DNA of 30,897 nucleotides from Darksidea phi (lineage: Eukaryota > Ascomycota > Dothideomycetes > Pleosporales > Lentitheciaceae), in the NCBI GenBank assembly GCA_030770425.1, contig JASJFT010000344.1:1-30897 (forward strand), in the 5' to 3' direction. The position numbers and the translations under genes are program-made. Positions 11,290 to 19,642 of the stretch are shown one piece after another; position 1 is the first letter of the stretch; every line of letters starts with the position of its first letter. The notes beneath the pieces were generated by a model. That model had not been told where the DNA came from and searched no databases. It saw nothing but the letters and a program-made list of their open reading frames with translations.

Positions 11290-14200
11290 ATAAGGATAAC
11301 TAGATTAACTAAGTAGTTACTCGCTAGTTCTTTTAAGTATATAGAAAGAATAGTTCTATACTCTTAAAGTACCGGGCTTATAATTATAGAGAAAAGAAGA
11401 GAGCTTACTAGAGCTACTTAGGAGTAAATTAAGAGGAAGATTATTATCTATTATAATAAAGAGCTCGGCTCTTCCTATATAGATCTATTAGAGTACGGGG
11501 ATAATACTTCTCTAATCTATCGGAGTATAGGAATAGTTATCCCTAGGTACTATATAGCTTAGACGTTATAATAGAAGGTAAAGCCTTAGTAACTAAAGAT
11601 AATTAGATAGAAAGAGAGAGCTTATTAGGACTAGGTATAGTAATTTTAATATTACGATTATAGAAATCCTAGTAGACTATAACTAAACGAATAATATCTT
11701 CTATCTTAGGGATATATATCTTATATATATTCTTAGTAATTATACTAACTAGATAGTTCTTTTAGTTATAAAGTACTAATTTCTCGTCGTATATACGCTT
11801 TACGTCGGGTATATAAATATAACTAATATAATTAAAGATATAAATAAGAACGAGATTTAGTACTAGGTTAGAAATATTATTTTTCGATTAATATATCTTA
11901 TAAGATATTTTCTTAATAGAAATACTAGAGGTTAATAGGAAGTTCTAATTCTATACTTAATATTATACTATATATAGTTATAGATTCTAAGGAATACTAG
12001 CGATAATATATATTATACGTATACTAGTAAAGATAATACTATTAATATACTTCGTAATACTATTCCTTAAGATATTATATAACGAAGAATACTCTAATTT
12101 AGTACCCTTACTCTTAGTATATTATTTAAAACGATTACTTATAAATTCCCTAATATTATTAAAGTAGATAGTATTAATACGAAGACCTATTTCTATCTCT
12201 TAAACGTCGTACTACTTAATTAGTTCTTTAATAAGTAAGGTTCTAGAGTTTAAGTAAGATATCTAGTAGTATTAGAAAAAATTATTAGTAATAAATATCT
12301 AGTAATACTCTTTATTACGTTCTTTAGGTATAATAGGTCTTATAATATTAATATAGACCTTATCTAGGATACGAGAGGGATATTCTTATAATATATAGAA
12401 GAAGATTTATAACGATTTTACTATACTATAAGACTTATAGTCGAATAGCTTTATATTAGAAATCTCTATACTATTAACCTTTTTAGCTAAATATTTTAGT
12501 ATTACTAGGTCTAAATAATCTAATATTATATATTACTTATATAGAGGGCGCGCTATATAAGAGATAGTATAAGAGAAATAATTATTATAAAGAATAATAT
12601 ACGTAATAGTATATATAGCTTCCTCTTTATTATAAATAACTAAAAAATTAGGGATTCTATTTATCTTAGATAAATAGATAAACTTAGAGCCGTCGGGCTT
12701 TATAAGTATATTAGTACTACTATTATAAAAGTAGTCCTTCCGTTTAAAGGGAGCTTATAAGATAACGTTTATTATAAAGTCTTCTTCGAAGACTATATTA
12801 TTTAAGACTATAGTCTAGGCTATACTATTACTTTTAATAATATTAAATTATATAGTACTTAGTCCTTAGACTTATAATATACTATTAATATCTTTAATTA
12901 TAGATATAGGTTTATCCGACTAGATAATAAACTTAGATTTATTATTATAAATACTCTAGTTAGTAATAGTATTATAGTAATAATAGTATTTATAGGTTAT
13001 ATTCTAAGTAATACGTTAAAGTATTAATAGGGAAATATTTATATAGAAGAAGATAATATTATATAGAGTATCTAGTATCTTAGAAGAGAATTACTCTTAT
13101 AATAATAACGGGCGATTAATTATTATATAAATATTTACTATATCTATTATTTATTTTATAGTATTAGCTTTTACCTCCTTAGCCTTTTTTCTTTTATCTA
13201 TTTCTACTTTCTTCTTAAGGTATAGCTTAAAGTAATAATTAAGTCCTTTATAGTAAGGCTTTTTATAATAAGAGTATAGATTATACTTCTAACTTTTCTA
13301 TACGTTAGTTAATTTAGTAATATCTATTTTATTAGTTATATTCGTACTATTAATTATAGTATTAGTAGGAGTACGCTTTATATAACGTTTATTAATACGT
13401 TCTTCTTCCTCTTTCTTAGCCCTAATAGTAAAAGTTTTAATAGGGTCTATAAGCTATAATTTACTATACTCTATTAGAGCTTATTTAAGTTTATTAACTA
13501 TTTATTTCCTACTATAGTAAAGGTCGTTATATTAGTCCTTTATCTAAGCTAGTACTACGTAATCTAGCTTAATTAGGTATATAATATTAGAAAGAAGGTT
13601 ATCTAAATCTTCGTTATATATAAGGATATCGTTAGGGTATAGAATATTATAGAGTATAATAGTAATATCTACTATACTAAGGTCCGTAGCTATATTTTAA
13701 AAGATACTAGTTTATTTATAAATTAATAAGTAGTAATTAGGTAAGATTCTCTAAAGGGTCTTAATAGTCTTATAAATATTATCTAGGCTTATACCTTTAT
13801 TATTAGAGCTAAATATATTATATATCTTATATATAGTACCTTTTATATATAGAGATATATAATAGTTAGTATATATATCCTTAAAGATAATACTTTATAA
13901 CTTAGCGTCCTTTAAATCCTAGTTATAGACTACCTTCTTTAATTTAAATTATCGTTTAGTAATTATTTTATTCTAGGGTCTAATATATTTATTATATTAT
14001 TTAATACTCTTATAGGCCTATTATACCTATTCTTTATATTAAGTCTTTAATATATTAAAGTAAGCTATAATTTACTTATATATAGGAGTTAGGAAGCTAG
14101 AAACTATAGTTAGTACTATAAATAGTATAGGGATAATAAATTTATTAAATTTAATCTTAATAAAGTTATCTAGGTTATAAGTAGGCCGGGTAAGTAAGCT

Positions 14201-14900
14201 ATTAAGGATATCCTTCGCCTAATACTCTACGATATAATTATTAAGTTATTTATTCTAGTCCTTTTAGTTCTTACTATATATATAGAGGGTAATATTTAAA
14301 GTATATATAACTTAGTTAACTAAGATAGCTTAACTAGAGTTTATTATAAACGTACTATACTCTATAGTATAAAATCGTAGTAAATTAGTATAGATTATAA
14401 AGGTACTATATCTAAGAGTATAGGATCTTAAGTAATAATAGTACTAAAGACGACTAAGTACGACTTAATAGATAGTATTAAAAGCTAATCTATCTTCTTA
14501 TAAAAGATCTAGTAGTTTAGTATAAAGCTTAATAGTACGTAGATTTATAAAAGGCTTATAATCTATAAATTAATAAGAGTAAAAGTTATACGGTTATAAG
14601 ATTAGTATATTATTAAACCTATATTAGAAGTAGACTATATAGTAAATATAAGACGTTAGTCGCCTTAGTATATAATATCTTATTATAAAATATAGTAAAC
14701 GAACTAATACTAAGGAATTAGGTAATACTTAGTAGTATATAATACCTTATAGTAAATTATAGTAAAATAAAACTTAAACTAGATTAGGCGGGAATCCTAA
14801 AGAGGACTACTAATAATTAGATTAGATATCTCTTCTTCTAATTATACTTTACCTTCTTACTTTTCTTCTTACTTTCTTCTTTTCTAGGCTAGCCTTACTC
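11290..14900 (-). mobile_element. Copia retrotransposon B, truncated after integrase
   Basis: This is a second copia body on the minus strand. Gag lies at about 14,350-13,200, with the zinc knuckle at 13,235-13,276 reading Y-x2-Y-x4-Y-x4-Y in place of CCHC. The protease is at about 12,960-12,850, with NNKSKF after the expected active-site position. The pre-integrase domain at about 12,640-12,420 includes LAKKVNSIEISNIKLFD. The integrase core is at about 12,380-11,900 and its C-terminal linker at about 11,800-11,400. No reverse transcriptase follows: the sequence runs into copia A near 11,280. Copia A is therefore probably inserted in copia B, with the rest of B left of the window, although a deletion would look the same. 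The LTR was not identified and the upper end is approximate. Confidence 0.75.
13235..13276 (-). pseudogene. Copia B Gag zinc knuckle, all ligands replaced by Tyr
   Basis: The fourteen codons read YSYYKKPYYKGLNY on the minus strand. The spacing Y-x2-Y-x4-Y-x4-Y matches the Gag knuckle C-x2-C-x4-H-x4-C exactly. Every ligand codon is now TAT or TAC, the product expected from TGY or CAY after CpA-targeted C-to-T change. Confidence 0.75.
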
Positions 14901-16080
14901 CGAAATATTAGTAGGCGTATTAATAAATAATAAGTCTTTAATTTTAAAGATCTTTTCTTTTTCTTTATTAGATAAGTTTTCTTTTTATCTAAGAGGTAGT
15001 TAGTTACTTAACTAAAGATATTTAAAGGGTAACTACTTAAAGCTAGTAGATACTATCTTAAACGTTAATTAATAAAGTTTTAACTAAGTATAATAATAAT
15101 AATAAGAGGGTATACCTAGTACTCTTAATCTTCTAAAAGATATTATTCTTATATACCTTCTCTATCTTTATAAGCTAGTTAGTATTATTATTTCGCCTAA
15201 ATCTACTAATACTAGTATTAGCCTTTTAATTTAATAACTATACTATAGTATTAATAATTTATATTATTATATTCTTTTTCTCTTTCTATTAATAGGTAAG
15301 GTTTAATAGAGAGCTATACTATTCCCCTTAATTTTATACTAAGATTTCTAAATATCCTAGCTATATACTTTCCTTTTAAGGATCTTCTATAATTCCTTTT
15401 ACTAGAATTTTTAAAATATTCTAGCTAAACGCCTCTCTTTTAAGAATCTCCTATTATTATCTAGTATTAGTTTACGATACTATTATTACTTATTCTAATT
15501 ACTTTATTTAACGTACTATCGTATTATCCTAAGTCTATATATAATCGTTTATAGTATCTAGTATTTATTATATCTAGGTATTATTAATTAAGTCTTAGGA
15601 GTCGTAATAAAACTTTTAATTCTACTATCTCTTTTATTTAACTCTTCTCTTCGCTCTAGTCTAATAGATTATCGGAAGTCCTATAGACGTCGCTAAAAAC
15701 TATAGTATATAAGTATATTAGAGATAGGGTAGTAGAGCTTACAACCCGTAGTTAGAGGGATAAAAGAGAAGTATTAATAGAATAGACGGCTAAAATTAGT
15801 TAAATTAAACTATTTCCTCTATCTACTATATAATAGAATAGATAACGAATACTAGCTAAAGACTCTCCTAGATAATACCCTTTTAGAGCCCGGTCTAACG
15901 TTTCGCCGCTTACCTAAGCCTTCGATACTCGATCGGGAGGCTCCCTTTACTACTATACTATAGTATTAGCTTTTAATATTAACGTCGTACTACTAATTCT
16001 TAAAAAGGAGTAGAAAGGATTCGAATTATAAGGTATATATAGGTAGGTAGGTATAGAAATACTAAGGTAGTAAAAGGGTT
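14900..16080. other. Unassigned RIP-mutated sequence at the block edge
   Basis: This is the same CpA/TpG-free composition as the rest of the block. I could not recognise a coding domain on either strand. It probably includes the 5' LTR and leader of copia B plus at least one other repeat. Positions 15,908-15,970 match 27,470-27,530 (see the repeat entries). A short purine-rich segment at 15,750-15,775 and a residual CA at 15,741 are the only departures from uniform composition. Confidence 0.6.
15908..15970. repeat. Dispersed repeat copy 1 (RIP-mutated)
   Basis: Positions 15,908-15,937 match 27,470-27,499 at 27 of 30 bases by my count, around the core TCGATACTCGATCGGG. The similarity continues for about 30 more bases with small gaps. 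In that extension, this copy has TA where the other copy has CA (CTACTATACTATAG versus CTACTACACCACAG). It is therefore the RIP-converted version of the same sequence. Confidence 0.75.
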
Positions 16081-16747
16081 ATATTTGGATAGAGATAAGA
16101 CGAATCCATAAGGAGACGTAATAGTAGGACGCAGGACTATATAGGGTCCGGCACGTGACCGTGGCCGGCCCGATGATGATCCGGGAGTCCTCCGGCAGAA
16201 GTAGGCGTGACACCGTACCTGTACTTATAGCCCTATATACCGTATCTATATCTACTTGTTGGTCGTATAGACCCTTCATCAACACGAAGTAGCCTTCGCA
16301 TCTTGGCCTGGACCACGCCCTTCATGTTGAATGGTGGGTATCTGCGTGTTATGAAGTGACTTTCGTATGCGACATGTATAACTGTTAGCATACCATGGCT
16401 ACCATACGTATGCACGCTTGATTTTGACCGATCAACCTCCTCGACTTTATATGTTGTCAAGCCCAATCATCCTTACTTTCCCAATGCTCTGTTGACAGGA
16501 GAACTAGCAGGCTGTGATAGGAGTGCAAATTGTCCATTTGGAGGAAGAGCGATGAGTACGTTTGTACGGCCTCTCTCTAATGATACGAAAAGTCACAGTG
16601 TGGGGCGCAGAGCTGGATGTATTAGACCTACTCGATTGCGTTGATATCTAATAATCTGCCTGGATGAGGGATAGAGAACCAACAGAGCCTATTCAATGTG
16701 CGATCCGCAGACGCATTATATCGTACAATTCAATCCCCCGTCCGCCC
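16081..16747. other. Intergenic: transition from RIP block to genes
   Basis: This segment lies between the RIP block and the 3' end of the lysozyme-like gene. Its first part contains direct-repeat copy A (16,136-16,300). From about 16,290 onward the composition is normal. I find no gene here; the short minus-strand frames have no recognisable content. Confidence 0.6.
16136..16300. repeat. Direct repeat copy A flanking the lysozyme-like gene
   Basis: Three anchors occur in the same order and near-equal spacing here and at 18,723-18,890. They are ACTATATAGGG with CACGTG 16 bases into the copy, then GCGTGACAC (69 versus 68 bases from the first anchor), then CTTCATCAAC (69 versus 74 bases further on). 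The copies share orientation. This looks like an old dispersed or duplicated element; I could not find its ends. Confidence 0.7.
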
Positions 16748-18358
16748 TCAGTCTTCTGAACACTTCGACTCAGCGCGGACCCACCCAGTCAACCGATTCG
16801 CAATATCACTCACATAGCAAGCCGTAGCACCAGCTTTCTCAGAAAGATTGCCACTCTCCGGTATATACCCACTGTTATATCCTCGCATAGCTTTATACGG
16901 ATTCCCATACGTATTCAAATTATCCACCAGTCCCCATCCATGCCCCGTCCCCTGCGTCCCATCCTGAACCATCTGTAAAATGGAAAGGCGCGAGTGTTTG
17001 GCATCATACTCATGCCCATCGTGAGATTGCATCAAGCCAGGATTCCTCGTGCCGCCCGAGGACGTGGTGGGCGGATTTAGCGGACAGCCATTTGTCTCCT
17101 GAATGATTGTGGCGAGGATGATGCGATGGTCTACGAGGGAAGCGTTGGCTCGGTCTTGGATAGCGTTGTAAATGTCTTGGATGGTTTCGGGGGTGTTGTT
17201 GGGGCCGCGGTTGAGCCAGCCGCAGGAGTTTTTGAAGGTGTCTAGGTTTGCGGTCCACATCTCCTTGAACGAGACCCATTTCGACGCGGCAGGAAAATTA
17301 GACGCGTTGCCTTGGTAGTAGGTATAGCTGTCTGTGCCGGCGCCAATGCCGTCATCTGTGTCGTTGACGCTCTTGCGAGTCGCGCCGCCGGAGTCGAACG
17401 CAGTCGTGCTGTTGACTTGCCTAAAGGAAGGCGTGTACGTGAACCCTTTCCTGCGCGAGAGCGTGGCGGCGAGCGCAATGGTGATGATCAGTATGATGAT
17501 GAAAAGGACGGCAGAGAGGATCACTACGCATTTACGTCGACGGCTCCAGAAGCTGCAACAACATCGCCTGCCGTCGTAGTAATCGTCATCTTCTTCAACC
17601 CTGCCATACTTGTAGAATTCTGCCTCGTCGTATGTCGACATATCTCGCACATGGTTGTTGCGCTCAAGTCCCTGATCATCTTTTTCGCGATGCGAACGGT
17701 GCTTCCGAGGTGATCGCGCTGTTCTCCGGTCGTGTTCCTTCAAAGTAGATGTGGATACGTTGTGGAGACCTGAGATTTTCTCACTCCTCTCCAAGTTCGA
17801 CAGTGGTGTGATGAGAGGCGAAGGTTCCTTGGCGGGCTCTCTTCCGCTTGAGTACTCTGAACTTGGTGGTTTTTCGTTATAGTTCTTGACTAGTTTCTCG
17901 TCATAGCTCTTGACTTCATGGCTTGCGCGATCTTCCTCGACGGCAATCCTCGAATGACGTCGCTTCGGTCTTCTCCAGTCATCCGTAACAGCGCGCTGTG
18001 CTTCCCTAGCTCGCCTGCGCTCGACCTTGAAGCGTTTGTAGCATCGGCTGCATAATTCGAGATCTTCCGGTCCCGGGCACAATCTTTCGTCCCCGGCGAT
18101 ATGCGGACTATCACACAAGCTGTTGCCACATGTGGCACCATTGTGAGGTATCGAATGTTTGGCAGATCGAGAACCAGTGCGTTGACCACGGGGTCTTTTA
18201 GCTCGGGTTTTGCGTAGAGCTTTGAGGGCAGCGGGCGCAGGTCTGGTGATCGCAGCAGAACTATATGCTGAAGATACGGGAGTCGATGGCGTAGCAGAGT
18301 GATACGTCTTCGGTCTTGGGTAGTCGTATTGTGGATATTCCGGATACTGCCTATCCAT
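16748..18358 (-). CDS. Type II membrane protein with lysozyme/transglycosylase-like ectodomain
   Basis: This is a single-exon gene of 536 residues. The first ATG of the open frame is at 18,358; the frame extends upstream only with non-ATG codons. The N-terminal 270 residues are basic, charged and probably cytosolic. They include a Cys cluster (C77, C82, C94, C103, C106) that could bind a metal. A Cys-Cys-Cys run precedes one transmembrane helix at about 277-299. The outer part has several Asn-X-Ser/Thr sites and then a domain at about 360-536. This domain has three features of the lysozyme/lytic transglycosylase fold: Glu421 in IIQETNGC, then NPGLMQ at about 439-444, then GYNSG at about 493-497. 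Cysteines at 379, 425, 514 and 533 could form disulfides. A muramidase-like activity at the cell surface is inferred from these motifs; the real substrate is unknown. Direct repeats lie on both sides of the gene. Confidence 0.85.
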   Translation of the reverse strand: MDRQYPEYPQYDYPRPKTYHSATPSTPVSSAYSSAAITRPAPAALKALRKTRAKRPRGQRTGSRSAKHSIPHNGATCGNSLCDSPHIAGDERLCPGPEDLELCSRCYKRFKVERRRAREAQRAVTDDWRRPKRRHSRIAVEEDRASHEVKSYDEKLVKNYNEKPPSSEYSSGREPAKEPSPLITPLSNLERSEKISGLHNVSTSTLKEHDRRTARSPRKHRSHREKDDQGLERNNHVRDMSTYDEAEFYKYGRVEEDDDYYDGRRCCCSFWSRRRKCVVILSAVLFIIILIITIALAATLSRRKGFTYTPSFRQVNSTTAFDSGGATRKSVNDTDDGIGAGTDSYTYYQGNASNFPAASKWVSFKEMWTANLDTFKNSCGWLNRGPNNTPETIQDIYNAIQDRANASLVDHRIILATIIQETNGCPLNPPTTSSGGTRNPGLMQSHDGHEYDAKHSRLSILQMVQDGTQGTGHGWGLVDNLNTYGNPYKAMRGYNSGYIPESGNLSEKAGATACYVSDIANRLTGWVRAESKCSED

Positions 18359-18722
18359 TATGGAATATGATTCGAGCGTGTGACAAGCTATTGAGCGATT
18401 GAGCAAAAGTTAAGGAATTTGAAGCGAACACAGGCATGTTTCCTCTTATTGTTTAATTGTTGGGTGCAATAATCAGATGGCAGGCTTGAAACAAGTGGAG
18501 GTTGGGGGTGGCGGGAACCGCGGCACGACTAAATTGTTTAGTAATTGCTTAGTAATTCTCGATTTTTCGCTCGAGTACCTACGCAAGCACAAGTTTATTT
18601 ATAGAATGTAATAATTAGAGCGCGTAGGTGTGAGGGTACTGCAGGCAGGGAGGCGGAAGGCACTAGAGACGTAGCAACTGGTTGTATTGGAAGAGTGCAT
18701 AGGCGAGACGAATCGTTAGGGA

Positions 18723-18890
18723 ACTATATAGGGCCCGTCACGTGCCCGTGCATGCGCTGATAGGGTCCCGATGTGTTTCTGACAAGATGGGCGTGACACT
18801 ACCCCTAATTCTCTAATATAGTAGTTAAGTACGCGTATTATAATCTATAGCGCTAATAGTAAGACTTCATCAACGTGATAGTCATTAGAA
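18723..18890. repeat. Direct repeat copy B flanking the lysozyme-like gene
   Basis: This is the partner of 16,136-16,300 in the same orientation, about 365 bp upstream of the lysozyme-like gene's start codon. It keeps CACGTG and GCGTGACAC. Its part from about 18,800 to 18,865 is markedly AT-rich with few CA/TG, unlike the flanking DNA, which suggests past RIP of this copy. Confidence 0.7.
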
Positions 18891-19428
18891 GCCGGCCTGT
18901 ACGAGAGCTATAGACGAAAACTTCTATCTCATCAGTCTGAGTAGTAGTAAGCGTCCGAGGGCAACCAGACCGCTTCTTGCGTGTGACACGTTCAGCTGCC
19001 GCTGCATACTAAACCTGTCGCAGCGAGAAACTAAGAAGGCGGGCGATGGACTATGTCCTATGGCCCGGCAAGACGTAGGGTCTGCACCTGTAGGCGTTGG
19101 TCGCGCGTAAGATGCTTAGTGTGCGGCGTGGAGGCTCCATTGTCAATTGTCGATTGTCGTGTACTGTGGTAGAGAGGGTGCAAAACGCGTTGATTATTTC
19201 TATACGAAGCCTTGGTTGATTGGTGCATTTAATTCTGGTGGCGCTAGAGAGCACCCCTGCAGCGCATTTATAATGTACAAAACTTATGCCGGATACCACA
19301 GTACATTTCGGGTGTGACATGGTGGCGTTAGTAACTAGCAACGAACCATTCTTATTAAGGTAAAGTGTGATTGCCAACTAAGGAGCGGCGGGGGTGATCG
19401 GTTTCAGGTCAAGCCACAAGGCGCCTGA

Positions 19429-19444
19429 CAGCTCAGCTGAGCTG
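19429..19444. promoter_or_regulatory. Perfect 16-bp palindrome upstream of HET gene 1
   Basis: CAGCTCAGCTGAGCTG is its own reverse complement and lies about 35 bp before the TATA element. Its symmetry suggests a dimeric transcription-factor site, but I do not recognise it as a known fungal site. Confidence 0.45.
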
Positions 19445-19477
19445 CCAAAAATAGGGACATGTTCATCTTCCCTCTGG

Positions 19478-19486
19478 TATATATAG
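19478..19486 (+). promoter_or_regulatory. TATA element of HET gene 1
   Basis: TATATATAG lies about 157 bp before the ATG at 19,643. No ATG occurs between the two, which supports both the promoter and the start choice. Confidence 0.55.
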
Positions 19487-19642
19487 CGACGTGTGGTTTG
19501 AGTTTATTGAGAACCATATTTCTATATTGACAAGGCGACACGTACTAACAAGGGTGAGACGTTGTGGATCATTCCTCAACCGCATCTCACTCTACTGCAA
19601 GAGGGAATACATTCACGCAATCGTCTCTGGCCATCTTCAACC

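Larger units (their letters stand above)
1..16080. other. AT-rich RIP-mutated block of dead retrotransposons
   Basis: This 16-kb block is made almost wholly of A/T with scattered CpG. CpA and TpG are nearly extinct on both strands. The only exceptions I noticed are near 5,069, 6,236, 8,938, 10,067, 10,338 and 15,741. Loss of CpA/TpG with a gain of TpA is the known product of RIP, the premeiotic C-to-T mutation of duplicated DNA in Pezizomycotina. No ATG or TGA can exist without TpG, so there are no conventional open reading frames. The remaining stops are TAA and TAG, many at positions where the family has Trp or Gln. The right edge is fairly sharp: normal dinucleotides reappear between about 16,080 and 16,130. 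Confidence 0.95.
18359..19642. other. Divergent intergenic region
   Basis: This is the promoter region between the minus-strand lysozyme-like gene and the plus-strand HET gene, about 1.28 kb. It contains direct-repeat copy B (18,723-18,890), whose second half is AT-rich and RIP-like, and near the HET gene a 16-bp palindrome and a TATA element. No gene was recognised; a 108-codon minus frame at 19,051-19,377 has no family resemblance that I can see. Confidence 0.6.

Noticed and set aside
17312..17713. 133-codon plus-strand frame
   Set aside because: It is antisense to the lysozyme-like gene, whose protein has clear domains; the frame has none.
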